This document shows, piece by piece, positions 47,604 to 56,392 of a stretch of 64,000 nucleotides of DNA (position 1 is the first letter of the stretch; every line of letters begins with the position of its first letter). This stretch comes from Rhodoferax mekongensis (GTDB lineage Bacteria > Pseudomonadota > Gammaproteobacteria > Burkholderiales > Burkholderiaceae_C): NCBI RefSeq assembly GCF_032191775.1, contig NZ_CP132507.1, positions 2,319,001-2,383,000 of the forward strand, written 5' to 3'. Under the pieces are notes generated by a model. The model was not told the DNA's origin. It made no database searches and worked only from the letters and a program-made list of their open reading frames with translations. The translations under genes were made by a program, and so were the position numbers.

Positions 47604-47831
47604 GAGGACTGGGTAGGGCACTAGAGTTGGGCAGGTGTCGACCCAAAGCGGAAGTACGCTGCATCAGGCTCGTCGCTCGAAAGCAGACATTCATGAGTAC
47701 CTGCTAGTGCCCCTTAGCTTCAGCCGAAAAGAGGCGGAAATGCAATAGTCCAGGCGAGATACCCCGAAGCGAACGCTTGTTTGCAGGAAGATGAATGCCA
47801 GTAGCTTTCAAGCTAGACTGATTGTTCTCAT
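47604..47831. repeat. Non-coding patch with short repeats upstream of an accessory gene
   Basis: No gene is seen. It holds an inverted repeat GGGCACTAG (47616-47624) / CTAGTGCCC (47704-47712), and AAGCAGACATTCA (47681-47693), which recurs almost exactly as AAGCAGACGTTCA at 48595-48607 on the other side of the next gene. A partial third copy, AAAGCGGAAGT, is at 47645. A 6-bp palindrome TAGCTT/AAGCTA lies near 47803. The pattern suggests an inserted segment. Confidence 0.5.
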
Positions 47832-48581
47832 ATGGAACTAAATCGCCCCTATTTCTCTGGCCCCCTAGCGTTCACGGATTTGCATGCTGGTGGCGTTTTC
47901 TTTTGTGTTGTCTATCGCGAGTGCATGCGATTTGAGGCAATGGGACGAGTCACTTGGTGGCGGGAAGTTGTAGACGCCTCGCGCCCCTATTGGGAGGATG
48001 TGGGAAAGTTTGAAGCACTGACTATCAATGGAACCTACGGGCGGAACGACCGTGGCTACTTGGTATGCAAGTTTCCGAATATGGAAATGACGGGAGCTGA
48101 GTGTGATGACGCAACCAATTTAATCGCATTTTATGTCTGGCACTCATCACAAGGACTTTCTGAAAGTCGAGTGTTTCATTCCCCGAATGTCAAGGCGGTG
48201 CTCGACTCTCAACTTCGCGACTCCGTAGATGTGTCACCAAGCGCGGGCTGTTCGCAAGAAGTGGCCACGACTACGGAGCTACTTCGAATTTGCGATGAAG
48301 ATGGCCGCAGCGACTCTTTCGTTGATTCAATTCGAGACTGCCTGAAGGCTCTCCTGGAAGGCAATGCTGGAGTTGCGGCGAAACACTTTCGCTCAGTGCC
48401 TCTCGGTGGAATGGGGCGATTTGATGATTGGCGTCCAGCAAACGCGTCCAACGCTGCACTTTTTGATCAGGCTATTCAAAAGTGGGTAACCGCTATGCGC
48501 CTGCATGTTCCCATAGAACAGTGCCCAGCCTGTGGAAAGCTGAAGCACCCAGGACCATGCTTTGAGTATTTTGGCGAATAG
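47832..48581 (+). CDS. Low-GC orphan protein with C-terminal Cys cluster
   Basis: A 249-residue soluble protein with no family I recognise. The N-terminal half is rich in aromatic residues (YRECMRFEAMGRVTWWREVV), the middle is acidic, and the end has CPACGKLKHPGPC, which could be a small zinc knuckle. Several lines counted by hand give about 40-55% G+C, against more than 60% in neighbouring genes. It is flanked by near-identical 13-base direct repeats 914 nt apart. Both facts suggest recent acquisition. No RBS is obvious. Confidence 0.65.
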   Translation: MELNRPYFSGPLAFTDLHAGGVFFCVVYRECMRFEAMGRVTWWREVVDASRPYWEDVGKFEALTINGTYGRNDRGYLVCKFPNMEMTGAECDDATNLIAFYVWHSSQGLSESRVFHSPNVKAVLDSQLRDSVDVSPSAGCSQEVATTTELLRICDEDGRSDSFVDSIRDCLKALLEGNAGVAAKHFRSVPLGGMGRFDDWRPANASNAALFDQAIQKWVTAMRLHVPIEQCPACGKLKHPGPCFEYFGE

Positions 48582-48594
48582 GCCTGCTGCATAG

Positions 48595-48640
48595 AAGCAG
48601 ACGTTCACCAACGGCCGGTTGTGGCCCTGAGCGGCCACCG
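48595..48640. repeat. Right-hand flanking repeat with hairpin
   Basis: AAGCAGACGTTCA (48595-48607) matches 12 of 13 bases of the left copy at 47681. It is followed by GTGGCC...GGCCAC, a 6-bp stem around CTGAGC, close to the end of the chromate transporter gene. Confidence 0.5.
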
Positions 48641-48651
48641 CTCCAAAGTCC

Positions 48652-49257
48652 TCAAATCCACCCCATCCACCCCGCAATCGCACCGGCGCCCAGCATCCAC
48701 AGCATGTGAAGGCGGGTCTTCCAGACCAATGCGCAGGTCACCAGGCTGACGGCCCACAAACCTAGGTGGTGTTCGTCGCCTTTGTGGTTGGCGGCCAGTA
48801 TCCAGCCGGTGGCGGCCAACAGCGCAATCACGATGGGGGCCATGCCTTGCTTGAATGCCCGTACCGCGCGCAGCTCGCGATTGCGGTGGCCCCAGCGCGC
48901 TGCCATGAAAGTGAGGGTGGTGCTGGGCAGCATGATGCCGGTCATGGTGACCGCCACACCGCCCAGCGCCAAGGCATAGGCTTGCCATGTGGTGGCTGCG
49001 GTGCCGGGTGGCACGCCGGCAGCACTCAGCCCGATGTTCCAGCCCAGCAGGGCTACAAACAGGATGTTGGGCCCCGGTGCGGCTTGCGACAAGGCGATGC
49101 TGGAGGTGAACTGTTCGTTGTCAATCCACCCATGTTCGACCACCAGATAACGCTGCATGTCCGGCGCGGTGGTGATGGCGCCACCAATCGCCAACAGCGA
49201 AAGGGCCGCGAAGTGCAGAAACAGGTCCAGCCACTGGACCGCGGGCAGGGCGTTCAT
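48652..49257 (-). CDS. Chromate transporter, second half-size subunit
   Basis: A 201-residue CHR-family membrane protein with five to six hydrophobic helices. The family motif is in the first third: LSLLAIGGAITTAPDMQRYL, then SIALSQAAPGPNILFVALLG. Together with the upstream gene it forms the split (short-chain) type of ChrA, in which two small proteins make the efflux unit. The start at 49257 gives a 4-nt ATGA overlap with the upstream subunit, so translation is coupled. The substrate is likely chromate or another oxyanion. Confidence 0.87.
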   Translation of the reverse strand: MNALPAVQWLDLFLHFAALSLLAIGGAITTAPDMQRYLVVEHGWIDNEQFTSSIALSQAAPGPNILFVALLGWNIGLSAAGVPPGTAATTWQAYALALGGVAVTMTGIMLPSTTLTFMAARWGHRNRELRAVRAFKQGMAPIVIALLAATGWILAANHKGDEHHLGLWAVSLVTCALVWKTRLHMLWMLGAGAIAGWMGWI

Positions 49258-49859
49258 AGGCGCTCCTTGCTGGTGTTGGCAGTAGCTATCCGGCCCAGAC
49301 AGTGGTAGGCCCAGAGGCAGGCGGGCAGGCCTATCGCCAGCAGCAGCCAAGCCAGCGGCAGGCGCATCAGGGCGACGGCTACAAAGGTGGCTACCACCAG
49401 CGCCCAGCAAGTCAGAATGCCCATCGCGTTACTGCGTAGCGCACCCACCAGCCGCAAACCGGCCGCCGCAATCAGGCCGGCAGCGACAGCGCCCATGCCG
49501 CGCAGGGCACTTTGTACCTCAGGCACGTCGGCCACGCCGGCGAACAGGGCCGCCAGCAACAACACCACGATGGTCGGAAAACACAGCATGCCGGCCACGC
49601 CGGTGAGTGCGCCCCGCCAACCGAAGTAGCGGTCGCCCAGCATGAGCGACAGGTTCACCACATTGGGGCCCGGCAGGATCTGGGCGACGGCCCAGTCTTC
49701 GACAAACTCTTCGGCCGTGAGCCATTTGCGCTTGTCCACCAGTTCGCGTTGCACGACCGCCAGCACGCCCCCGAAGCCCTGCAGTGCAAGGATGGAAAAG
49801 GCGTAAAAAAGCTCTGTTTTGGACTGCGGGGCCGGGCGGGTGTCTGGAGTGTCGGGCAT
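49254..49859 (-). CDS. Chromate transporter, first half-size subunit
   Basis: A 201-residue CHR-family membrane protein. The conserved segments are ILALQGFGGVLAVVQRELVD and EEFVEDWAVAQILPGPNVVN, followed by LSLMLGDRYFGWRGALTG. Orientation of the paired motifs differs between the two subunits, as expected for antiparallel halves. No chrB-type regulator is seen beside it. The gene lies 43 nt past the end of the extended PF10118 frame. Confidence 0.88.
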   Translation of the reverse strand: MPDTPDTRPAPQSKTELFYAFSILALQGFGGVLAVVQRELVDKRKWLTAEEFVEDWAVAQILPGPNVVNLSLMLGDRYFGWRGALTGVAGMLCFPTIVVLLLAALFAGVADVPEVQSALRGMGAVAAGLIAAAGLRLVGALRSNAMGILTCWALVVATFVAVALMRLPLAWLLLAIGLPACLWAYHCLGRIATANTSKERL

Positions 49860-49902
49860 GGTCTGCGAGGTGATTCCGGCCCGGTGCTGCCGCCCCGCGG
49901 GA

Positions 49903-50025
49903 TCAGCTTGCCGGGGCGTTCAACGGGCCTACCGGTGTGAACTGGTGCTTATTGTCGCGCAGCCATTGCGCTGAGCGCTCTGCCGGGTGTTGGCTGGGGT
50001 GAAAGTCTTCACGCAGATAGTCGCG
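49903..50025 (-). pseudogene. Untranslated 3' remainder of the PF10118 gene
   Basis: Forty in-frame codons after the premature TGA, rich in charged residues and ending PVGPLNAPAS before a second TGA. The codon use and continuity with the upstream protein show that this was coding until recently. Confidence 0.65.
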
Positions 50026-50739
50026 TCATAGCGGCCAGTTGCTGCGGATGATGCCCTCGCGGCCGAACAAAAAAGGCCAGGCACTGCGCCAGGTGCTCCA
50101 GCGGAACAGTGCCTTGTCGCGCCAGAGGTTGCGCACCGTCTGCCGGGCCACGTCGGTGAAGAAGGTCCAGGTGATGTAGCGGAACAGGCGCACGCGCCAC
50201 GCATGGTTGCCCCCTATGGCGTGGTACACGTCGAAGGCGGTGCTACGGTGCTCGCTCTCTTCGGCGCTGTGCCAGAGCCACAAGGTGCGCAAGCGGTCTT
50301 CGGTGCCCATCATGGCCTCGGGGTGGGCGAGCATCCAGTCGGCAAACAGGGCGGTCAGGTGTTCGGTAGCCGCGGTGGCGCCCACATGCATGCGCACATC
50401 GAGATGGGCATGGGCCTTCAGCCGCCGGGCAATCCGGTGCTCCATGGCGTTGTCAAAGCCTTGCCGGGCAAGCTGCTCGTTAAACAGGCTGTGGATGCGA
50501 CGGTGGGTGGCTTCCTGGCCCACAAAGCCTTGTACCTCGGCGGCAAACGGTTGCTGCGCGTCAGGCGGCAAGGTTTTGAGGCCTGCACGCACCGAGTCCA
50601 TGAAGTACTGCTCGCCCAGCGGGAAGCTCATGGACAGCGCATTGAAAAATGCGGACTTGAATGCGTCGCCGGAACACCAGCGCACCGCAAATGGAGTCTG
50701 CAAGTCGATCAAGAGTTTGCGTACGGTGAGTTGGCTCAT
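50026..50739 (-). CDS. PF10118-type metal-dependent hydrolase, C-terminally truncated by TGA
   Basis: A 237-residue protein related to the ferritin-like 'metal-dependent hydrolase' family. Ligand-like motifs are GQEATHRRIHSLFNEQ and SAEESEHRSTAFDVYHAIGG. The reading ends at a TGA (50028-50026) after REGIIRSNWPL. The same frame stays open for 40 more sensible codons (RDYLREDFHPSQHPAERSAQ and onward) to a stop at 49903, so a TGG-to-TGA change has probably removed the tail. The metal-ligand core is intact, and activity may survive. It lies just downstream of the lipase gene. ATG at 50739 is preferred to 50769. Confidence 0.82.
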   Translation of the reverse strand: MSQLTVRKLLIDLQTPFAVRWCSGDAFKSAFFNALSMSFPLGEQYFMDSVRAGLKTLPPDAQQPFAAEVQGFVGQEATHRRIHSLFNEQLARQGFDNAMEHRIARRLKAHAHLDVRMHVGATAATEHLTALFADWMLAHPEAMMGTEDRLRTLWLWHSAEESEHRSTAFDVYHAIGGNHAWRVRLFRYITWTFFTDVARQTVRNLWRDKALFRWSTWRSAWPFLFGREGIIRSNWPL

Positions 50740-50758
50740 GGAGTGTTCCGGATCAGTG

Positions 50759-51646
50759 TCAGGCCGCAAGGGGCGGGCTTTTCAGCTCGTTGGCGACCCA
50801 ATTGATCACCTCAGGCGCACTGCACATTTGCACATGCCCCAAGCCTTCGAATACCACGGGTGTCACTCCCGGCAGAGTCTGTGCCCGTTGGGGAAAAACA
50901 ATGTTGTCTTGCGGGGTGAGTGCGATGCGCATCAGCGCGCGCCGCTCGGGGGGCTCGGATTCCGCCAGGCCTTGGAGCCAGGCGCTGTCCCACAGCATCT
51001 GGCGGCCATTGGGCGTGCGGTTCTGTTTGGCGGCTTTGGTGCCGGCATGGGGCGTGCCCAGGGTCAGAATGCGGGCCACGTGTGTGCTGCCACATTGCCG
51101 CATCCAGGCCCGGATGGCCAGGCCCCCCATGCTGTGACCGACCAGTGCCACTTGAGATTGCCCGCTGTGTTTCATCAGAGCTTGTACCGATGCTTCGATG
51201 TGTTCCGCGTACTGGTCAATGGAGGTGAACAGAGGCTCCAGATTGATCGCCAGCACATCATGTCCCTCGGCACGAAGGCGGGGGGCGATGTCGTCCCACA
51301 AGCGGTGGTTGCACACATAACCATGCACCAGCAGCACTGGCACGCGTTTCAACCCATCCGTAGCAGGTAGGACAGCGGGTTGGGGCTCTGCCCACGGCTG
51401 GCGCAGTACAAAGGTGCGGAAGTTGGCCACGGTTTCGCCCCACCAGGCACGGTAGAACATGCTTGAGGGCTCCCCCGGGGCACGACTCTTGAGCATGGTG
51501 TAGGAGGTGCTGAGCACCACCGCCAGCCACGGCATCAAGAGCGCGCCCAGCATCACATCGCCTGTTGCGCCATGCCAAAGCACGGCCAAACCGGCGCCCG
51601 CAAGGGCAAGGGCCAACAAAAAGCGTTGCAGGAGTCTGGCGAGCAT
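50759..51646 (-). CDS. Membrane-anchored alpha/beta hydrolase (lipase-like)
   Basis: A 295-residue protein with two N-terminal hydrophobic helices (about 8-25 and 30-50) and an alpha/beta-hydrolase domain. VPVLLVHGYVCNHRLWDD is the oxyanion strand, and the nucleophile serine is in ALVGHSMGGLAIRAW. A later TLGTPHAGT motif is triacylglycerol-lipase-like, and the catalytic histidine is in FEGLGHVQM. It lies 3 nt after the FadB-like gene, so fatty acids freed by it may feed the beta-oxidation genes upstream. Confidence 0.86.
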   Translation of the reverse strand: MLARLLQRFLLALALAGAGLAVLWHGATGDVMLGALLMPWLAVVLSTSYTMLKSRAPGEPSSMFYRAWWGETVANFRTFVLRQPWAEPQPAVLPATDGLKRVPVLLVHGYVCNHRLWDDIAPRLRAEGHDVLAINLEPLFTSIDQYAEHIEASVQALMKHSGQSQVALVGHSMGGLAIRAWMRQCGSTHVARILTLGTPHAGTKAAKQNRTPNGRQMLWDSAWLQGLAESEPPERRALMRIALTPQDNIVFPQRAQTLPGVTPVVFEGLGHVQMCSAPEVINWVANELKSPPLAA

Positions 51647-51649
51647 GGA

Positions 51650-53809
51650 TCAGTACATGGGTTGAAAGCGCCGTATGGCGGATTTCACATCATCGCTCAA
51701 GGCAAAACCGCCTCCGAATTGTGTGGCCAAAGCGGCCGCCCGAGCCTCAAACGTGTCGATGCCCATGCCGTAGATGAACTGCATGGCGCCACCGGTCCAC
51801 GCCGGGAAGCCGATGCCGAAGATCGAGCCGATGTTGGCATCGTGCACGCTGGTGAGAACGCCCTCGGCCAGGCAGCGCGCTGTTTCTATCGCTTGGCGGT
51901 AGAGCAGGCGATCTTTGAGGTCGGTGATGTCCCAAGCGACATCGGACTTTTCGAACAGGCCTTTGAGTTCGGGCCAGAGGAACTTCTTGGCACCTTTCTC
52001 AGAGGGGTATTCGTAAAAGCCCGCACCACCGGCGCGACCGGGGCGGTTGTGCTGCTTCACCATTTTCTCGACTACGAGTTCACCGGGTGTGGCGATATAG
52101 GTCTTGCCCTCGGCCTCAAAGTCCTTTTGGGTCTGGTCCATCACGTGCAGGCTCAAGGTCAGCGCCGTTTCGTCCAGCACGGCCAATGGGCCCACCGGCA
52201 TGCCGGCTTGGATGCCTGCGTTCTCAATTGCCGCGGCGGGAATGCCTTCGCCCAGCATGGCTGCACCTTCCATCACAAAGGTGCCGAACACGCGGCTGGT
52301 GAAAAAGCCGCGCGAATCGTTCACCACGATGGGAAATTTGCCCAGTGCCTGCACATAGTCAAAAGCGCGGGCCACAGTCTCATCGTCCGTGGCTTTGCCT
52401 TTGATGATTTCGACCAGCTTCATCTTGTCGACCGGGCTGAAGAAGTGGATGCCGATGAATTTTTCGGGTTTGGTGCTCGCTTTGGCCAGACCGGTAATCG
52501 GCAAGGTGGACGTGTTGGACGCAAAGAAACCACCCGGTGCCAAGAGCGGCTCGGACTCTTGGGTGACCTTGGCTTTGAGTTCGCGGTTCTCAAATACGGC
52601 CTCGATGATCAAGTCGCAGCCTTGCAGGTCTGCCACGCTGCCGGTGGGGTGGATCAGGTCGAGGATCTGTTGCTGGGCCTCGGGCTTCATGCGGCCCTTG
52701 TCGACACGGCCTTGGGTGATCTTGGCGCTGTAGCTCTTGCCGAGGTCTGCTTTTTCCTGGCTCACGTCCTTGAGCACGGTGGTGATGCCTTTGCTGGCCT
52801 GGCTGTAGGCAATGCCCGCGCCCATCATGCCGGCGCCCAACAGGCCTACTTTGGCAGGCTTGAAGCGGGGCACGCCAGCCGGGCGGCTCTGGCCGCTCTT
52901 GATGGCGTTCAGGTTGAAGAAGAAGGTGTTGATCATGGCCTTGGCCTGTGAGCCGGACATGAGCTTGGCCAGGTACCGGCTTTCAATGCGCAGCGCGGTG
53001 TCGAGGTCCACCTGCAAGCCTTCGACCATGCAGGCGATGATGGCCTCGGGCGCGGGGTACAGGCCCCGGGTGTTTTTCTTGATGACTGCGGGCGCAATCG
53101 GCAACATGGCTGCCACCGCGGGGCTGCTGGGCAGGCCGCCCGGCACTTTGTAGCCTTTGGCTTCCCAAGGGTGTTGGGCTGTCGGGTTGGCGGCAACCCA
53201 TGCCAACGCCTTGGCGCGCATCTCGGCTGTGGCGTCGGGGCCGGGCGCTACCAGCTCGTGCACCAGCCCGAGCCCTTTAGCCTCATAGGGGTTGAAGGTT
53301 TTGCCTTCCACCAGATAAGGCTGGGCGCCCATCAGCCCCAGGTGACGCGTCATCTTGGTCACGCCACTGGCACCCGGCAGCAGGCCCAGGGTGACTTCGG
53401 GCAGGCCGAACTGGGTTTTTCGGTCGTCCACTGCGATGCGGTAGTGGCCCACCAGCGCAACCTCCCAGCCGCCACCCAAGGCCGTGCCGTTGAGCAGGCT
53501 GACCACCGGTTTGCCCAGGGTCTCAATGGTGCGGAAGTTGCGCTTCACCCGCTCGATTTCTTCAAAGATGCGCGGTGCATCCGCCGGGGTCAGTCGCATG
53601 GCCGCTTTGAGGTCCGCGCCGGCGAAGAAGGTGCTTTTGGCAGACGCCAGCAGGATGCCGGTGATGCTGTCTTTGTCATGCAGCACCTGGGCGGCCACGG
53701 CATCCATGTCCTGCTGCCATTGCAGGCACATGGTGTTGACGGGGGAGTCCGGCTCATCAAAGGTGATGGTGGCGATACCGTGGTCCAGGGAGTAGCGGAT
53801 GGTTTTCAT
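51650..53809 (-). CDS. 3-hydroxyacyl-CoA dehydrogenase / enoyl-CoA hydratase (FadB/FadJ-like)
   Basis: A 719-residue trifunctional-type beta-oxidation enzyme. The N-terminal crotonase domain (about 1-190) includes GALGGGWEVAL-type oxyanion sequence (LLNGTALGGGWEVALVGHYR). The NAD-binding domain starts VGLLGAGMMGAGIAYSQASK near 315, and the dehydrogenase has FIGIHFFSPVDKMKLVEIIKG with the catalytic histidine. The start at 53809 gives MKTIRYSLDHG; an earlier ATG would overlap the thiolase. It works in the same operon as the thiolase, with an intergenic repeat between. Confidence 0.93.
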   Translation of the reverse strand: MKTIRYSLDHGIATITFDEPDSPVNTMCLQWQQDMDAVAAQVLHDKDSITGILLASAKSTFFAGADLKAAMRLTPADAPRIFEEIERVKRNFRTIETLGKPVVSLLNGTALGGGWEVALVGHYRIAVDDRKTQFGLPEVTLGLLPGASGVTKMTRHLGLMGAQPYLVEGKTFNPYEAKGLGLVHELVAPGPDATAEMRAKALAWVAANPTAQHPWEAKGYKVPGGLPSSPAVAAMLPIAPAVIKKNTRGLYPAPEAIIACMVEGLQVDLDTALRIESRYLAKLMSGSQAKAMINTFFFNLNAIKSGQSRPAGVPRFKPAKVGLLGAGMMGAGIAYSQASKGITTVLKDVSQEKADLGKSYSAKITQGRVDKGRMKPEAQQQILDLIHPTGSVADLQGCDLIIEAVFENRELKAKVTQESEPLLAPGGFFASNTSTLPITGLAKASTKPEKFIGIHFFSPVDKMKLVEIIKGKATDDETVARAFDYVQALGKFPIVVNDSRGFFTSRVFGTFVMEGAAMLGEGIPAAAIENAGIQAGMPVGPLAVLDETALTLSLHVMDQTQKDFEAEGKTYIATPGELVVEKMVKQHNRPGRAGGAGFYEYPSEKGAKKFLWPELKGLFEKSDVAWDITDLKDRLLYRQAIETARCLAEGVLTSVHDANIGSIFGIGFPAWTGGAMQFIYGMGIDTFEARAAALATQFGGGFALSDDVKSAIRRFQPMY

Positions 53810-53822
53810 GGTGTGGGTGAAA

Positions 53823-53875
53823 ATGCTATAAAAGTAGGAGCTGCTTGCGCAATAAAGACGAGCGCTAGAGGCCGA
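53823..53875 (+). repeat. Dispersed palindromic repeat, copy 6
   Basis: AATGCTATAAAAGTAGGAGC continues as TGCTTGCGCAATAAAGACGA and GCGCTAGAGGCC. It lies between thiolase and fadB-like genes within a minus-strand operon, so it is transcribed and could influence relative expression. Confidence 0.78.
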
Positions 53876-53882
53876 AAAGTCT

Positions 53883-55088
53883 TTAAAGCCTCTCGACGAT
53901 GGTGGCAATGCCCATGCCGCCGCCCACACACAGGGTGGCCAGCCCGTAGCGCAATTTGCGGCGGTGCAGCTCGTCAATCAGCGTGCCCAGAATCATGGCG
54001 CCCGTAGCCCCCAGCGGGTGGCCCATAGCGATGGCGCCGCCATTCACGTTGACCTTGTCGTGTGGCACCTTCATCTCTTTCATGAAGCGCATCACCACTG
54101 CGGCAAAGGCTTCGTTCACCTCAAACAGGTCGATGTCGTCCACACTGAGCCCGGCTTTTGCCAGCGCTTTGCGCGTGGCGGGCATGGGGCCGGTGAGCAT
54201 GATGGTGGGGTCAGCGCCGCTCAAGGCCGTGGCCACAATGCGGGCGCGCGGGGCCAGGTTGTGGGCCTTGGCAGCGGCTTCATTGCCGATCAGCACCGCC
54301 GCTGCGCCATCCACAATGCCCGAAGAGTTGCCGGCGTGGTGCACATGGTGAATGCGCTCCACCTGCGGGTAGCGCGTGAGGGCCACGGCGTCAAAACCCA
54401 TGCCGCCCATGTCGCCAAAGGCAGGCTTGAGGCCTGCCAAACCTTCGAGCGTGGTGCCAGGTTTGATGAACTCATCGCGCGCCAGAATGGTCTGGCCCAG
54501 GCTGTCTTTGACCGGCATGACTGAGCGGGCGAAATAGCCGGCAGCTTGTGCCTTGGTGGCGCGGCGTTGCGATTCCAGAGCATAGGCATCCACATCCGCG
54601 CGGGTAAAGCCTTCCAGTGTGGCAATCAGGTCTGCGCCTATGCCTTGGGGTACGAAGCAGGTCTGGCTATTGGTTTCGGGGTCCATGGCCCAGGCACCGC
54701 CGTCGGAGCCAATAGGTACGCGGCTCATGCTTTCCACGCCGCCTGCCACCACCAGGTCTTCCCAGCCGGAGCGCACTTTTTGCGCGGCCATGTTCACCGC
54801 CTCCAGGCCGGAGGCACAGAAGCGGTTGATCTGCACACCCGCGCACTGGAAGTCCCAGCCGGCTTTCAGGGCAGCCACTTTGGGCAGCACAGCGCCTTGG
54901 TCACCCACGGGGGACACCACGCCCATGACTACATCGTCCACCTCCGCGGTATCGAACTGGTGGCGCTGTTGCAGGTCAGTCAGCAGCCCTGCGAGCAGGG
55001 TGACGGGTTTGACTTCAAACAGGCTGCCGTCTTTCTTGCCCTTGCCACGGGGCGTGCGGATGGCGTCAAACACATAGGCTTCGGTCAT
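53883..55088 (-). CDS. Acetyl-CoA C-acyltransferase (thiolase)
   Basis: A 401-residue thiolase that cleaves 3-ketoacyl-CoA at the end of each beta-oxidation turn. The acyl-accepting cysteine is C91 in [12 protein letters not shown]; the C-terminal motifs are [19 protein letters not shown] and [13 protein letters not shown]. The start at 55088 follows CCGGAGACCCC. It diverges from the acyl-CoA dehydrogenase across a palindromic operator and precedes the FadB-like gene, so the three genes cover the whole cycle. Confidence 0.95.
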   Translation of the reverse strand: MTEAYVFDAIRTPRGKGKKDGSLFEVKPVTLLAGLLTDLQQRHQFDTAEVDDVVMGVVSPVGDQGAVLPKVAALKAGWDFQCAGVQINRFCASGLEAVNMAAQKVRSGWEDLVVAGGVESMSRVPIGSDGGAWAMDPETNSQTCFVPQGIGADLIATLEGFTRADVDAYALESQRRATKAQAAGYFARSVMPVKDSLGQTILARDEFIKPGTTLEGLAGLKPAFGDMGGMGFDAVALTRYPQVERIHHVHHAGNSSGIVDGAAAVLIGNEAAAKAHNLAPRARIVATALSGADPTIMLTGPMPATRKALAKAGLSVDDIDLFEVNEAFAAVVMRFMKEMKVPHDKVNVNGGAIAMGHPLGATGAMILGTLIDELHRRKLRYGLATLCVGGGMGIATIVERL

Positions 55089-55159
55089 GGGGTCTCCGGT
55101 GTTGTCTGGGGAGTGCGGCTGCGCAGGCTGGCGCCTGCAAGCTGTTTTGCAGTATATTG

Positions 55160-55187
55160 TTTTTACCAAGCAAACGCTTTGTAAAAA
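55160..55187. promoter_or_regulatory. 28-bp palindromic operator between divergent beta-oxidation genes
   Basis: TTTTTAC-C-AAGC-AAAC-GCTT-T-GTAAAAA is symmetric: twelve-base arms differ at one position around a 4-base centre. It sits midway between the thiolase and acyl-CoA dehydrogenase starts, overlapping probable promoter sequences. Such AAGC...GCTT palindromes are typical of TetR-family fatty-acid regulators in betaproteobacteria; the exact regulator is inferred, not seen here. Confidence 0.7.
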
Positions 55188-55216
55188 TAACTAATGACTT
55201 TCCCTTAGGAGACACC

Positions 55217-56380
55217 ATGATCGAACGCACCCTGTTCACCCCGGACCACGTATCTTTCCGCGAAAGCTTCCGCCGCTTCATGGAAAAGGAAATCGCGCCC
55301 TTCCATGCAGACTGGGAAGAGCAGGGCTATGTCGCTCGCGAGGTGTGGAACAAGGCCGGCGAGAACGGCTTTTTGTGCATGACCATGCCGGAGGAATACG
55401 GCGGCTCCGAGGCGGACAAGCTGTACTCGGTGATCCAGATGGAGGAGCTGGCCCGCGGCGGCTTCACCGGTATCGGCTTCGGGCTGCACAGCGAAATCGT
55501 CGCGCCTTACATCCTGCACTACGGCACGCCCGAGCAAAAGGCCAGGTACCTGCCCAAGCTGGCCAGCGGCGAGATGGTGGGCGCGATTGCCATGAGCGAG
55601 CCGGCGGCCGGCTCGGACCTGCAGGGCATCAAGTCAACGGCCATCCAGCAGCCTGACGGCAGCTACTTGCTCAACGGCAGCAAGACCTTCATCACCAATG
55701 GCTGGCATGCCGACCTCGTGGTGGTGGTGGCCAAAACCAACCCGGCGGCCGGCGGCAAAGGTACCAGCCTGCTGCTGGTGGAGCGCGGCATGCCCGGCTT
55801 CAGTGTGGGCCAACGCCTCAAGAAAATGGGCATGAAAGCCCAGGACACTTCGGAGCTGTTTTTTGACAATGTGCGGGTACCCGCCGAGAACCTGCTGGGC
55901 GGTGCGGCCTATGAAAACAAAGGCTTTATCTGCTTGATGGAGCAGTTGCCTTGGGAGCGCTTGCAGATTGCGATCGGGGCCGTGTCAGCGTCCCAGGCGG
56001 CCATCGACTGGACGGTGGATTATGTGAAAGAGCGCAAGGTCTTCGGCCAGCCGGTCGCCAGCTTCCAAAACACCCGCTATGTGCTGGCCGAGCTGCAAAC
56101 GCAAGTGCAAGTGGCCCGCGTTTTTGTGGACAAGTGCTGCGAGCTGATCGGCAAAGACCAGCTCGACACGGCCACTGCCAGCATGGCCAAGTACTGGACC
56201 ACCGACCTGCAGTGCAAGGTGATGGACGAATGTGTGCAACTCTTCGGCGGCTATGGCTACATGTGGGAGTACCCCATCACCCGCGCCTACGCCGATGCCC
56301 GGGTGCAGCGCATCTACGGCGGCACGAACGAGATCATGAAAGAAGTGATCACCCGGTCCATGGGGCTGGGCGGCAAGTAG
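55217..56380 (+). CDS. Acyl-CoA dehydrogenase (long-chain/isovaleryl-type active site)
   Basis: A 387-residue FAD flavoenzyme that desaturates acyl-CoA. Signatures are AIAMSEPAAGSDLQGI, DTSELFFDNVRVPAENLLGG and the C-terminal RIYGGTNEIMKEVI. The latter has Gly where MCAD has its catalytic Glu. Instead E247 in LPWERLQIAIG occupies the base position of long-chain and isovaleryl-CoA dehydrogenases. The start follows TTAGGAGACACC. It diverges from the thiolase, sharing the palindromic operator. Confidence 0.94.
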   Translation: MIERTLFTPDHVSFRESFRRFMEKEIAPFHADWEEQGYVAREVWNKAGENGFLCMTMPEEYGGSEADKLYSVIQMEELARGGFTGIGFGLHSEIVAPYILHYGTPEQKARYLPKLASGEMVGAIAMSEPAAGSDLQGIKSTAIQQPDGSYLLNGSKTFITNGWHADLVVVVAKTNPAAGGKGTSLLLVERGMPGFSVGQRLKKMGMKAQDTSELFFDNVRVPAENLLGGAAYENKGFICLMEQLPWERLQIAIGAVSASQAAIDWTVDYVKERKVFGQPVASFQNTRYVLAELQTQVQVARVFVDKCCELIGKDQLDTATASMAKYWTTDLQCKVMDECVQLFGGYGYMWEYPITRAYADARVQRIYGGTNEIMKEVITRSMGLGGK

Positions 56381-56392
56381 GCGGGTGGGCGC

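Noticed and set aside
50026-50028. TGA in the PF10118 gene as a selenocysteine codon
   Set aside because: The position seems to need tryptophan, the protein is not of a selenoprotein family, and no obvious SECIS-like hairpin follows the codon.
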